Below are positions 21,001 to 25,496 of a stretch of DNA of 64,000 bases, in pieces. The notes beneath the pieces were generated by a model that worked only from the letters and a program-made list of their open reading frames with translations, had not been told where the DNA came from and searched no databases. A program made the translations under genes and the position numbers. The stretch lies in the NCBI GenBank assembly GCA_012960155.1, contig DUBU01000013.1, positions 25,816 through 89,815 of the forward strand, read 5' to 3'. The DNA comes from Micavibrio sp. (GTDB lineage: Bacteria > Pseudomonadota > Alphaproteobacteria > Micavibrionales > Micavibrionaceae). Every line of letters starts with the position of its first letter. Position 1 is the first letter of the stretch.

Positions 21001-22816
21001 AGATGGTAATGGCGTAGGATACGGTACATTCACATTCCAAGTGCAGGATGATGGCGGCACAGCAAATGGTGGTGTCGATCTGTCTGCAGTTCAAACATTG
21101 AATGTCGATGTGACACCTGTTGATGACTTGCCTGTTCTGACGACAAACACGGGTATGAGTGTATTTGAAAGTCAGGTAACAGAAATCACCTCGGCGATGT
21201 TATATGCGTATGATGTGGATACGGACGCGGATTTTGATCCTGTTGCGCCGTATGATCCGTCACTGCTTGTTTATACGATTACGGCTCTTCCAGTGAATGG
21301 TGACATTCTGGTGAATGGTGTGGCCATCGGTGTAAATGGTACCTTCACGCAAGATGATATTGATAATGGTCGCGTTCAGTATGCGCATGATGGCAGTAAC
21401 ACAATCACAGACGGTTTTGTCTTTGAAGTTACAGAAGATGGCGTTCCTGGCGTTCTGGCACCGGGCACGCCGGGTATCTTTAACATCTCGATCACGCTCA
21501 TTAACGATGCGCCTTATAGTGCTGATAACGCTGTGGTCACGCTTGAGGATACGCCGTTTGATTTCAACACAACGTATTTCGCCTTCAGCGACCCGGATGA
21601 TGCGTCTGGCGCAAGCGTGCCGCATAACTGGCAGGCTGTGCGTATCGTTGATGTTCCTGCAGGTGGCCATCTTGAGCTGACGGCAGGCGCGAGCGCGCCG
21701 GGTATCGTCACGGCAGGTCAATATATCAGCGTGCCTGATTTGAACTTCTTGCGTTATGTTCCTGCATTGAACGGTAATGGCAATGGTTACGGTAACTTTA
21801 CATTCCAGGTTCAAGATGACGGCGGCACGGCCAATGGAGGCGTAGACTTATCAGCTGTCCATACAATGACAATTGATGTTACGCCTGTAAACGATGCACC
21901 GCATGATCTGGCGCTGACGCCTGAGTGGTTTGTTGAAGGAATGCCTGTTGGCTGGAATATCGGCAAGCTGACCTCGCAGGATGTTGATAACAACACATTC
22001 TCGTACTCGATTATTGGTGATCCGATGCTCTTCCAGATTGTTGGAGATACGCTGCGTGTAACTAAATACACAGTCTTTGGTGTGGATCCTGAATTGTACA
22101 CGATCACACTGCGTACTAGTGATGGTCTGTTGACTTATGATGAAGTCGTGACGATCAGAATGCTTGAGTCACCGCCAAACGTGGCTAGTGGTGGTACAGG
22201 AATTGGCGATATCGGTAATCCGGACTCCAGAATACTGAACTCTAAGGGTCTGAATGGCGATGGCTTCGGACGTCCTTATGTTGAAATGTATCTCATGGAT
22301 ACAATGAACGAGATCCGCAATAGCGCTGCATTCAATTTCGGTGATCAGGGGCTGATGGACTCATCATTGTCTACATCCGATAAGCCGATGAAAGATGTGT
22401 TTTATGGCCTTGAAGGTCTGGATCAGGTTCTGAAAGTTAACGCGATTGAGAAAATCCAGAGACTGATTTCCGATATAAGGGATCGCACAGGATACGAGAT
22501 TACTCCTGAGCTGCTGAAGCAACTGGTTGAGCAAGCAATCCTTGAGCGCGACATTATCGCTGCGGGTACTGATGAGCTCGCAGGTGGCGCCGAGCAGGAA
22601 GAAACTGTTAAAGTCTATGAGAATAATCGTATCTATCAGGCCTTGCTTGATCTCAACACAGGTGAGTCCGAAGAGGATGAAGACGATACAATCTTAGATA
22701 AGAAGAAGGGTGACCAAATTCAATACCTACACCAGCAGCTGGATGAGGCCGCGCAATACTATCGCAGCAAGCAGAGCAAAATTCTGGATGCACTGCTTAA
22801 TAGTGATAAGCAATAA
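2..22816 (+). CDS. Giant tandem Ig/cadherin-like repeat surface protein, 5'-partial
   Basis: The frame is open from base 2 to the TAA at 22814-22816, so 7,604 residues are visible and the true start lies upstream. By manual count there are about 57 repeats of 120-130 residues. Each opens with a VNDAP/VNDEP/INSEP-type linker, then a LEDT..YTF..ADFGFTD core, a VTAGQ segment, an FTP segment and FTFQVQDDGG, as in tandem-95/cadherin-like bacterial repeats. Two repeats (about 8158-8510 and 21118-21495) are CSPG/NG2-like, with FTQDD and V-Y-H signatures. The last repeat (about 21886-22170) is cadherin-like. A unique tail of about 213 residues follows, with a charged acidic stretch and likely coiled coil. 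I see no RTX nonapeptides and no membrane anchor in the visible part. Large adhesins with such repeats are usually cell-surface or secreted; that role is inferred. The secretion route cannot be told because the N-terminus is missing. Confidence 0.93.
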   Translation, partial: DITSGLLVFTPAANANGAGYDTFTFQVQDDGGTANGGVDTDQTPNTMTIDVTPVNDEPAGADNTLTMLENNVYTFASGDFGFTDAVEGDGFLSVIISTLPADGTLELSGVAVTLGQEIAAGQIGNLTYTPTTNENGTGYASFTFQVKDDGGTANGGIDTDQTPNTITFDVDPINSEPTGADNTVTTLEDTGYTFAAADFGFADTGDTPSNVLDNVIISALPSNGSLTLNGVAVTAGQAVSVADINGGLLVFTPALNDNGASYDSFTFQVQDDGGTANGGEDTDQTPNTMTIDVTPVNDAPDGADNTITMLEDGVYTFASGDFGFTDAIEGDAFFSVIVSTLPADGVLELSGVAVTVGQEIPVGQIGNLTFTPAADAYGTGYASFDFQVKDNGGTSDGGVDTDPVANTITFDVTSVNDAPEGTDNTVTTLEDTAYTFAATDFGFTDPNDAADPDNLQSVIIATLPANGVLELSGVAVTVGQAIVVGQIPNLTFTPAADANGAGYDSFTFQVRDDGGTANGGANVDATANTLTIDVTPVNDAPAGTDNTVTTLEDTAFTFSTADFGFTDPIDGTDSLQSVVITTIPTNGSLELSGVAVTAGQEITAAQIANLTFTPALNDNGAGYDSFTFQVRDDGGTDDGGIDLDATPNTMTIDVTPVNDAPDGADNTITMLEDGVYTFASGDFGFTDAVEGDALLSVIVSTLPTNGVLELSGVAVTVGQEIAAGQIGNLTFTPAANANGAGYDNFTFRVRDDGGTSDGGVDTDTTPNTITFDVTSVNDEPAGADNTVTTLEDTAYVFAAADFGFTDASDSPANALANVIISALPSNGSLTLNGVAVTLNQVVSVADINGGLLAFTPALNDNGAGYDTFTFQVQDDDGTADGGVDTDQTPNTMTIDVTPVNDEPAGADNTVTTLEDTAYTFAAADFGFTDAVEGDALLSVIISTLPANGTLQLNGANVTAGQEISVADINGNLLTFTPDLNDNGAGYTNFTFQVRDDGGTSDGGVDTDQIPNTMTIDVTPVNDAPDGADNTLTVLENNVYTFASGDFGFTDAIEGDALFSVIISTLPADGVLELSGVAVTAGQEIAVGQIGNLTYTPTANENGNGYTSFDFQVRDDGGTANGGVDTDPVANTITFNVDPINSEPLGADNTVTAFEDTAFSFSAADFGFSDPNDTPSNDLYSVIITTLPADGVLELSGVAVTAGQEILAADIPNLTFTGASNEYGASYTSFTFQVKDDGGTANSGADTDSTPNTMTIDVTAVNDAPDGADNTVTTLEDTVYTFAAGDFGFTDPDDSAAPDSLASVIITTLPADGTLQLNGVNVTAGQEVAVADINSNLLTFMPDTDDNGAGYTTFTFQVKDDGGTANSGADTDPVANVMTIDVTSVNDAPDGADNTVTTLEDTPYTFVSGDFGFSDPNDNPDNNLLNVIIDTLPAAGTLTLNGVAVTAGQVVSAADIASNLLVFTPAADANGASYADFDFRVQDDDGTANGGADTDVAANTITIDVTPVNDAPVGADNTVTTDEDTAYTFAAGDFGFTDPVDGGAHSLQSVIITTLPANGTLLLSGVAVTAGQEIAAAQIGNLTFTPDLNDNGAGYADFTFQVRDDGGTADGGVDLDATPNTMTIDVTPVNDEPSGADNTLSILEDGTHTFAAADFGFTDAVEGDALYSLIITTLPANGVLELSGVAVTAGQEILVADIPNLTFEPAADANGNGYADFTFQVRDDGGTPNGGQDIDQSPNTITFDVTPVNDAPDGTDNTVTTLEDTAYTFAAADFGFTDPIDGTDSLQSVVITTLPADGVLELSGVAVTAGQEITAAQISNLTFTPASNENGAGYTSFTFQVRDDGGTANGGIDLDPVANTMTIDVTSVNDAPSGADITLTTLEDTAYVFAAGDFGFTDADDSPANNFANVIITALPANGALTLNGAAVTLNQVVSVADINGGLLAFTPAANENGAGYDSFTFRVQDDGGTTDGGVDTDQSDNTVSFDVTSVDDEPAGADNTVTTLEDTAYTFATSDFGFTDTADSPANALDNVIITTIPSNGTLTLNGVAVTAGQSVSAADIASNLLVFTPAADANGAGYDAFTFQVQDDGTTANGGVNTDQTPNTMTIDVTPVNDAPDGADITLTTLEDTAYTFAAADFGFTDPIDGTDSLQSVIINTLPASGVLELSGVAVTAGQEIAAADIPNLTFTPVANENGASYASFNFQVRDDGGTADGGVDLDPTQNTVTFDVTSVNDAPSGADNTVTTLEDTPYTFAAGDFGFTDADDSPANNFTNVVISTLPSNGTLTLNGVAVTAGQTVSVADINSNLLVFTPAADDNGAGYDNFTFQVQDDDGTADGGQDTDQSANTMTIDVTSVNDAPDGTDNTVLTDENVPLTFAAADFGFTDPNDNPDNNLQAVIITTLPADGVLELSGVAVTAGQAIAVADIPNLTFTPALNENGPAYASFTFQVQDDDGTANGGVDTDPVANTMTIDVRSVNNAPEGTDATLTTLEDTPYTFSDADFGFTDPNDTPANNFLNVIITTLPTAGTLELSGVAVTAGQVIAVGDIPNLVFTPDADANGAGYSSFTFQVQDDDGTNFGGQDTDQSANTITFDVTSVNDAPDGTDNTVTTNEDTPYTFAAGDFGFTDPNDNPDNNLLNVIITTIPTNGTLTLNGVAVTAGQVVSVADINSNLLVFTPALNDNGAGYDSFTFQVQDDDGTANGGEDTDQSANTMTIDVTAIDDPPVLNTNAGMNTFEGFTETLTTAMLSSSDVDTAASDIVYTVTSNVANGQLELTTNAGVAITSFTQDDLDNNRVVYVHNSSETTTDSFDFEISDATTNIGSATFNISITPVNDEPIGADNTVTTLEDASYTFSTADFGFTDPNDTPSNNLQNVIITTIPSNGTLTLNGVAVTAGQAVSAADIASNLLVFTPVANANGAGYDSFTFQVQDDGGTANTGVDTDQSANTMTIDVTSVNDAPDGADITLTTLEDTTLTFTAADFGFSDVNDSPANALQSIVFTTVPATGSLQLSGVAVTAGQEIAVADIPNLTYDPVADENGAAYTSFTFQVRDDGGTSDGGVNLDPVANTVTIDVTSVNDEPAGADNTVTTLEDTDYTFTAAEFGFTDPNDLPANSLAGLVITTVPASGSLSLAAGASAPGAVTAGQVVSAADIAFLTYSPALNDNGLAADSFTFQVQDDDGTANGGQDTDQSANTMTIDITSVNDAPDGADNTILILESSTYTFAASDFGFTDAAELAANNLYSVIIDTLPANGALELSGVAVTAGQEILVADIPNLTFAPVTDENGVGYASIDFRVRDDGGTANGGADTDVAANTITFDVDPINSAPIGADNTITILEDSVLTFAAADFGFTDPNDIPSNSLQGVIINTLPADGVLELSGVAVTAGQTIAVSDIPNLTFTPANHEYGAGYASFDFQVQDDGGVANGGVDIDPTPNTITIDVTEVNDEPAGADITLTTLEDTTLTFTAANFGFTDVNDSPSDNLQSIIITTLPADGVLQLSGVNVTAGQEIAVADIPNLTFDPATDENGAGYTSFTFQVRDDGGTADGGVDTDQSPNVVTIDVTSVNDAPDGTDNTVTTLEDTDYIFTTADFGFTDPNDDPDNNLLNVIIDTLPVSGTLTLAAGASAPGAVTAGQVISAADIAFLTFTPVADENGAAYASFDFRVQDDDGTANGGADTDPVANTMTIDVTSVNDEPAGADITLTTLEDTAYTFAAGDFGFTDPNDTPANNFANVIINTLPADGVLELSGVAVTAGQVIAVADIPNLTFTPGLNDNGAAYTSFTFSVQDDDGTANGGQDTDQTPNTVTFDVTSVNDAPDGADNTVTTLEDTPYTFTSADFGYTDAADSPANNFANVIISALPTNGTLTLNGVAVTAGQTVSVADIDSNLLVFTPALNANGAAYDTFDFQVQDDGGTADGGVDTDPVANTMTIDVTSVNDAPDGADITLTTLEDTPYTFAAADFGFTDAADSPANALLNVIIDTLPASGTLELSGVAVTAGQVIAVADIPNLVFTPAANENGASYANFDFRVQDDGGTADGGVDTDVAANTVTFDVTSVNDAPEGADITLTTLEDTDYTFSAADFGFTDPNDSPANNFTNVIITTIPSVGTLELSGVAVTAGQVIAVGDIPNLVYVPATDVNGLAADSFTFQVQDDDGTANGGEDTDQSANVVTFDITSVNDAPDGADNTLQTFENTDLTFTAADFGFTDPNDDPDNNLQAVIITTLPVDGTLTLAAGASAPGAVTAGQAIAVADIPFLRFTPALNENGPAYASFDFQVQDDDGTANGGQDTDQVANTITIDVISVNNEPIGADITLTTLEDTAYAFAAADFGFTDPDDTPSNAFLNVIITTLPASGVLQLSGVDVTAGQVIAVGDIPNLTFMPDTDENGAGYTSFTFQVQDDGGTLWGGVDIDQSPNTVTFDVTSVNDEPDGTDNTVTAIEDTDFVFTAADFGFTDPNDDPDNNLLNVIITTLPTSGTLSLAAGASAPGAVVAGQVVSAADIAFLTYSPALNDNGLAADSFTFQVQDDDGVANGGQDTDQTANLMTIDITSVNDAPDGTDTTLTTLEDTPYTFAGADFGLTDASDSPANALLNVIIDTLPVDGVLELSGVAVTAGQVIAAADIPNLTFTPALHENGVAYASFDFRVQDDGGTTDGGVDIDPVANTITFDVTSVNDAPEGADITLTTLEDTDYTFSAADFGYTDPNDSPANNFDNVIITTVPAVGSLELSGVAVTAGQVIAVGDIPNLVYVPATDVNGLAADSFTFQVQDDGGTADGGEDTDQSANTVTFDITSVNDAPDGTDNTVSTLEGSPYTFAAADFGFTDPNDTTVPNALQSVVITTITSVGTLELSGVAVVAGQEIAVADIPNLTFTPVANGNGNAYDAFTFQVRDDGGTADGGVDLDPVANNMVIDVIPINSAPYGADITLTTLEDTAYTFSDADFGFSDPDDTPSNALQAVIITSLPASGILELSGVAVTAGQTIAAADIPNLTFTPDTDENGAGYTSFTFQVQDDGGTDNGGVDIDQSANTVTFDVTSVNDEPDGTDNTVTTLEDTDYTFTAAEFGFTDPNDNPDNNLLNVIITTLPASGGTLTLAAGASAPGPVVAGQVISAADLDFLVYSPPLDVNGLAADSFTFQVQDDDGVANGGQDTDQTPNTMTVDITSVNDAPEGTDNTVTTLEDTDYVFTTTDFGFTDPKDNPDNNLLNVIIDTLPASGTLTLAAGASAPGAVVAGQVISAADIAFLTFTPVADENGAAYANFDFRVQDDDGVANGGADTDPIANTMTIDITSVNDAPDGTDITLSTLEDTPYTFSDADFGFTDPNDSPANNFANVIITTLPANGILELSGVAVTTGQVIAVGDIPNLTFTPAANEHGVGYDTFTFQVQDDDGTANGGQDTDQTPNVVTFDVVSVNDEPTGADNTVTTLEDTDYVFTTADFGFDDPNDTPNNNLLNVIITTLPTNGTLFLDVGASAPGAVVAGQAISAADVAFLTFTPLPDENGAGYDSFTFQVQDDDGTANGGQDTDQTPNLMTIDVTSVNDAPAGTDATLTTLEDTPYTFAAADFGFTDPNDDPDNNLLNVIIDTLPVDGVLELSGVAVTAGQVIAAADIPNLVFTPAANENGAAYASFDFRVQDDDGTANGGADTDLTANTITFDVTSVNDEPAGADNTVTTLEDTDYVFTAAEFGFTDPFDSPANNLLNVIITTLPAGGGTLTLGAGASAPGPVVAGQAISAADLAFLTFTPSLNANGAGADSFTFQVQDDDGTANGGQDTDQSPNVMTVDVISVNDAPDGTDITISTLEDTAYTFSPAIFGFTDAADSPANNFVEVTIDILPASGTLTLSGVPVTAGQVITVGDLTNLVFTPVADENGAGYASFDFTVRDDGGTANGGVDTDPVPNTVTIDVISVNDEPFGADNTVNTLEDTDYVFTVADFGFTDPNDTPANNLLNIRIDTIPAGGVLTLAAGASAAGPVTAGQVISAADIAFLTYTPPANEHGNAYDTFTFSVQDDGGTLFGGVDYDQTPNTMTIDITSVNDAPDGTDITLSTLEDTPYTFAAADFGFTDVNDDNPVNNFQNVIITTLPASGILELSGVAVTAGQVIAVGDIPNLTFTPDLDEYGAGYTDFTFQVQDDGGTANTGVDIDPTPNTVTFDVVAVNDAPDGADITLTTREDEPLIFTAADFGFSDANDNPDPHNLQSVIITTVPAIGTFELAAGASAPGIVTAGQVISAADIPFLTFTPVANEHGASYADFTFQVVDDGGTANGGVDTDPVPNTVTIDVTSVNDAPLGADNSATILEDNDYVFNVADFGYTDPSDTPPNNFANVIITALPARGTLTLAAGASAAGPVTAGQVISVADIPFLTYSSVANEHGANYADIFFQVQDDGGTANTGVDTDPVANVFRFHVTSVNDEPLGTDNTVTTLEDTPFTFTAANFGFTDPQDDNPANNLLNVIIDTLPVSGTLTLAAGASAPGPVVAGQVISAADLSYLVFTPVANEHGTGYADFTFRVQDDGGTANGGIDTDQIANTMTVDVISVNDAPLGADNSATILEDFDYVFNVADFGFTDPSDSPANNFVNVIIDTLPADGTLFLAAGASAAGPVTAGQVISVADIPFLTFSPVANEHGANYADFTFRVQDDGGTLFGGADTDPVANTFTFHVTSVNDEPLGADNTVTTLEDTEFVFSAADFGFTDPQDDNPANNLANVIIDTIPTDGTLYLDVGSSAPGVVTAGQVISAADLAFLTFSPAANEHGTGYADFTFRVQDDGGTANGGIDTDQIANTMTINVTSVNDAPAGTDNTVSTLEDTDYIFSVADFGFTDPNDNPDNNFQNVIITTLPVSGTLTLAAGASAAGPVTAGQVISVADIPFLTFTPTANEHGAGYADFTFQVQDDDGTANGGQDTDQTPNTMTIDVVQVNDAPVSADNTITTNEDTPYVFNGTEFVFTDPIDGATGTLDNFQAVRIVTLPPRGTLTLAAGSSAPGAVSAGQYIAVADLPFLIYTPNADGNGVGYGTFTFQVQDDGGTANGGVDLSAVQTLNVDVTPVDDLPVLTTNTGMSVFESQVTEITSAMLYAYDVDTDADFDPVAPYDPSLLVYTITALPVNGDILVNGVAIGVNGTFTQDDIDNGRVQYAHDGSNTITDGFVFEVTEDGVPGVLAPGTPGIFNISITLINDAPYSADNAVVTLEDTPFDFNTTYFAFSDPDDASGASVPHNWQAVRIVDVPAGGHLELTAGASAPGIVTAGQYISVPDLNFLRYVPALNGNGNGYGNFTFQVQDDGGTANGGVDLSAVHTMTIDVTPVNDAPHDLALTPEWFVEGMPVGWNIGKLTSQDVDNNTFSYSIIGDPMLFQIVGDTLRVTKYTVFGVDPELYTITLRTSDGLLTYDEVVTIRMLESPPNVASGGTGIGDIGNPDSRILNSKGLNGDGFGRPYVEMYLMDTMNEIRNSAAFNFGDQGLMDSSLSTSDKPMKDVFYGLEGLDQVLKVNAIEKIQRLISDIRDRTGYEITPELLKQLVEQAILERDIIAAGTDELAGGAEQEETVKVYENNRIYQALLDLNTGESEEDEDDTILDKKKGDQIQYLHQQLDEAAQYYRSKQSKILDALLNSDKQ
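11806..15487 (+). repeat. Five-unit super-repeat inside the giant gene (two copies)
   Basis: The five repeats from about 11806 to 13650 match, unit for unit, the next five from about 13651 to 15487. Four of the five pairs share distinctive wording: DSPANALLNVIIDTLP in unit 1, LVYVPATDVNGLAADSF in unit 2, the DPDDTPSNA and PDTDENGAGYTSF pair in unit 4, and the DGVANGGQDTDQT ending in unit 5. Unit 3 is the exception. This suggests an old duplication of a block of about 1.84 kb, followed by divergence. Confidence 0.6.
18838..20355 (+). repeat. Two-unit duplication inside the giant gene
   Basis: The pair of repeats from about 18838 to 19596 is repeated from 19597 to 20355. The first unit of each opens with VNDAPLGADNSATILED and has the rare YVFNVADFG core. 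The second unit of each opens with VNDEPLG and carries DPQDDNPANNL. These are the closest neighbouring pairs I could see in the array. Confidence 0.6.
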
Positions 22817-22871
22817 GTGTGCATTTCACGTTTATATTAGATCTATATAATCTATCGAAAAATTAATTTTC

Positions 22872-22927
22872 CATCGATTTATTCGATGTGAAAAAAGAAA
22901 AAATCAATTGGTTTGTGTTCAAACCAA
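22872..22927. promoter_or_regulatory. Two inverted repeats between the giant gene and katG
   Basis: CATCGA-N5-TCGATG lies at 22872-22888 and TTGGTTTG-N4-CAAACCAA at 22908-22927. Neither is followed by a clear T-run on the plus strand, so they are weak terminators at best. Either could be an operator for katG, whose start codon lies about 100 bases further on. The whole 207-base gap is AT-rich and holds no ORF. Confidence 0.35.
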
Positions 22928-23023
22928 AACGTAATCTTTTGTGCATTCGGACTCAAGATTCTGCGTTAGCAGGGGGAGGGAGTCTCAATTAATGACCTGT
23001 TTATATAAAGGAGTTATATACCT

Positions 23024-25276
23024 ATGACGAAACGTAAACTGTTGATGACAACAATGTTTGCAGGATTTTTGGCTGTTTCTTTGCCGATCGCTGTGAATGC
23101 AGAGGGCATGACTGAAAAAGGTGTGCCGCAATCAAATTCATTCTGGTGGCCAGAACAGTTGGACCTGACTTCGTTGCGCGACCATGATGTGTCTTCTAAC
23201 CCATATGGTGCGGACTTTGACTATATCAAAGAATTCAATTCATTGGATCTGGAGGCATTGAAAGCCGACATTAAAACGACTTTGACTGACTCTCAGGACT
23301 GGTGGCCGGCGGATTACGGACATTATGGTCCTTTCTTTATTCGTATGGCGTGGCACAGTGCCGGTACATACCGTACACATGACGGGCGTGGTGGTGCCGG
23401 TGGTGGTCAGCAACGCTTTGACCCGCTGAATAGCTGGCCTGATAATGCTAGCCTTGATAAAGCTCGTCGTTTGCTGTGGCCGATCAAGCAGAAATACGGT
23501 TCCAAAATTTCATGGGCTGATTTGATGGTGCTGACAGGTACAGTCGCCATGGAGGACATGGGGTTCAAATCCTTTGGTTTTGCCGGGGGCCGGGCGGATG
23601 ACTGGGAACCTGATCTGGTTTACTGGGGCGCAGAAGATAAATGGCTGGCATCATCAGATAACCGCCGTGATAGTGAAGGTAAGCTGGAGAAACCTCTGGC
23701 TGCTGTGCAGATGGGTTTGATTTACGTGAACCCTGAAGGACCAAACGGTAATCATGATCCTATTTCTGCTGCGGCTGATATTCGTGAATCATTTGGCCGT
23801 ATGGCGATGAATGATGAGGAAATTGTTGCGCTGATTGCTGGCGGCCATACTTTCGGTAAAGCGCACGGGGCACATAAACCTGATGAATGTGTTGGTGCAG
23901 AGCCTGCAGCAGGCACGATGGAAGATCAAGGTTTAGGCTGGAAAAACAAGTGTGGCAAAGGTCACTCAGAAGATACAGTAACTAGTGGTCTGGAAGGTGC
24001 GTGGACATCACTGCCGACAAAATGGACTCATATGTATCTGGAAAACTTGCTGCAGTTTGAATGGGTGGAAACGAAGAGCCCTGCCGGTGCCGTTCAGTGG
24101 ATCCCGACGGATGCCGATGCAGAAGGCATGGTGCCGGATGCTCATATCGAGGGTAAGACACATGCCCCGATTATGTTCACAACAGATTTGTCTTTGAAAA
24201 GAGATCCGGAGTTTAGAAAAATTTCCGAGCGTTTCTACGAGAACCCTGAGGAGTTTGAGGATGCGTTTGCACGTGCCTGGTTCAAGCTGACACACCGCGA
24301 TATGGGACCGCGTGCCCGTTACATTGGTGCGGATGTGCCAGATGTTGAATTGATCTGGCAGGATCCTGTTCCTGAACTGGATCACAAGCTGATTGGTACG
24401 AAAGACGCTGAGAAGCTCAAGAAAGAAATTCTGGCATCTGATTTGACCGTTCCTGAGCTGGTGCGTACGGCTTGGGCAGCAGCCTCTAGTTTTCGTGCTA
24501 GCGATATGCGTGGCGGTGCAAATGGTGGTCGTATTCGTCTTGAGCCACAGATCAGCTGGGAAGCCAATAATCCTGACGAGCTGAAGAAGGTTCTGACAAC
24601 TTTGGAAGGTATCCAGAAGGACTTTAATGACGGTCTCCGTGGCGGCAAGAAGATTTCTTTTGCTGATACGGTTGTGCTGGCAGGCGCTGCTGCGATTGAA
24701 AAGGCTGCTGCTGATGCGGGTTATAAGGATGTGAAAGTGCCGTTCACACCGGGCCGCACGGATGCAACACAAGAAAAAACTGATGTAGAGGCATTTGCCG
24801 TTATGGAGCCTACAGCAGATGGCTTCAGAAACTACTACAACGAAGCAAGCTACCGTTCGCCTGCAGATATGCTGGTGGATAAAGCTGATTTGTTGAACCT
24901 GACCGTTCCTGAGATGACGGTTCTGTTGGGCGGTTTGCGTTCGCTGGACGCCAATGCCGGCGGTGTTAAGCATGGCGTGTTTACAGATGCGCCAGGTACA
25001 CTGAACAATGATTTCTTTGTGAATCTACTGACAATGGATAACGCATGGAAGCCTTCTGAAACTGAAGGACTGTATGTAGGGTATGACCGTGCATCCGGTG
25101 AAGAAAAGTGGACAGCTACGCCTGTTGACTTGATCTTTGGTTCTAATTCAGAGCTTCGTGCTGTTGCGGAAGTTTATGCATTCGAAGGCAACGAGCAAAA
25201 GTTCGTAAATGACTTTGTGAAAGCATGGACAAAAGTGATGACACTGGATCGTTTTGATAATCAGGAAGCGATTTAA
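23024..25276 (+). CDS. katG: Catalase-peroxidase with a Sec signal peptide
   Basis: A 750-residue class I haem peroxidase that breaks down hydrogen peroxide. The N-terminal catalytic domain has the distal triad Arg107, Trp110 and His111 ([11 protein letters not shown]). Tyr234 and Met260 sit where the Trp-Tyr-Met cross-link of the family forms, and His275 ([11 protein letters not shown]) is the proximal haem ligand. The C-terminal half is the usual degenerate second peroxidase domain. The length is normal for KatG plus about 26 extra N-terminal residues that look like a signal peptide (KRK, hydrophobic core, AVNA-EG), so export to the periplasm is likely, as in KatP-type enzymes. The start is set by AAGGAG about 10 bases upstream. 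It is followed by a hairpin at 25292-25313. I found no GGAAC-type stress promoter upstream. Confidence 0.96.
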   Translation: MTKRKLLMTTMFAGFLAVSLPIAVNAEGMTEKGVPQSNSFWWPEQLDLTSLRDHDVSSNPYGADFDYIKEFNSLDLEALKADIKTTLTDSQDWWPADYGHYGPFFIRMAWHSAGTYRTHDGRGGAGGGQQRFDPLNSWPDNASLDKARRLLWPIKQKYGSKISWADLMVLTGTVAMEDMGFKSFGFAGGRADDWEPDLVYWGAEDKWLASSDNRRDSEGKLEKPLAAVQMGLIYVNPEGPNGNHDPISAAADIRESFGRMAMNDEEIVALIAGGHTFGKAHGAHKPDECVGAEPAAGTMEDQGLGWKNKCGKGHSEDTVTSGLEGAWTSLPTKWTHMYLENLLQFEWVETKSPAGAVQWIPTDADAEGMVPDAHIEGKTHAPIMFTTDLSLKRDPEFRKISERFYENPEEFEDAFARAWFKLTHRDMGPRARYIGADVPDVELIWQDPVPELDHKLIGTKDAEKLKKEILASDLTVPELVRTAWAAASSFRASDMRGGANGGRIRLEPQISWEANNPDELKKVLTTLEGIQKDFNDGLRGGKKISFADTVVLAGAAAIEKAAADAGYKDVKVPFTPGRTDATQEKTDVEAFAVMEPTADGFRNYYNEASYRSPADMLVDKADLLNLTVPEMTVLLGGLRSLDANAGGVKHGVFTDAPGTLNNDFFVNLLTMDNAWKPSETEGLYVGYDRASGEEKWTATPVDLIFGSNSELRAVAEVYAFEGNEQKFVNDFVKAWTKVMTLDRFDNQEAI

Positions 25277-25291
25277 GTTTACTGTTAGGGG

Positions 25292-25313
25292 CTGCGGCAT
25301 TATGGTGCCGCAG
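25292..25313 (+). terminator. Hairpin after katG
   Basis: Perfect 8-bp stem CTGCGGCA/TGCCGCAG with a 6-base loop, 16 bases after the katG stop codon. The downstream tract is T-rich but broken (TCTATTCCTTT), so termination may be partial. Confidence 0.6.
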
Positions 25314-25335
25314 TCTATTCCTTTATGAGTTTGTA

Positions 25336-25494
25336 ATGTTTGCATCAGCTGAAAAATTTAAGTCAGGTATTGAATACCTAAAGCAGCATAAGAAAGAGCT
25401 GTTTTGGTATTGGGTAGGTTATCAGTGCGTCAAAGGTGCTCTGACGACGTCTTTGATTTGGATACCTTTGCTGTTAGCGTATCTCCATCGCTAA
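25336..25494 (+). CDS. Small putative membrane protein, 52 aa
   Basis: An ATG-TAA frame of 52 codons between katG and dusB. The N-terminal half is charged (MFASAEKFKSGIEYLKQHKK). The C-terminal half is hydrophobic and aromatic, with a likely membrane segment ending LLLAYLHR. The ribosome site is weak. The frame ends two bases before the convergent dusB stop codon. The amphipathic-then-membrane make-up is typical of real small proteins rather than of random frames, but I do not recognise the family and the call rests on composition and fit alone. Confidence 0.5.
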   Translation: MFASAEKFKSGIEYLKQHKKELFWYWVGYQCVKGALTTSLIWIPLLLAYLHR

Positions 25495-25496
25495 GC

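Noticed and set aside
22172-22816. RTX or type I secretion signal at the end of the giant protein
   Set aside because: No GGxGxDxUx nonapeptides; the tail is acidic and probably helical.
24008-24973. A 321-codon minus-strand frame within katG
   Set aside because: katG is a complete, well-matched gene on the other strand; the antisense product has no recognisable features.
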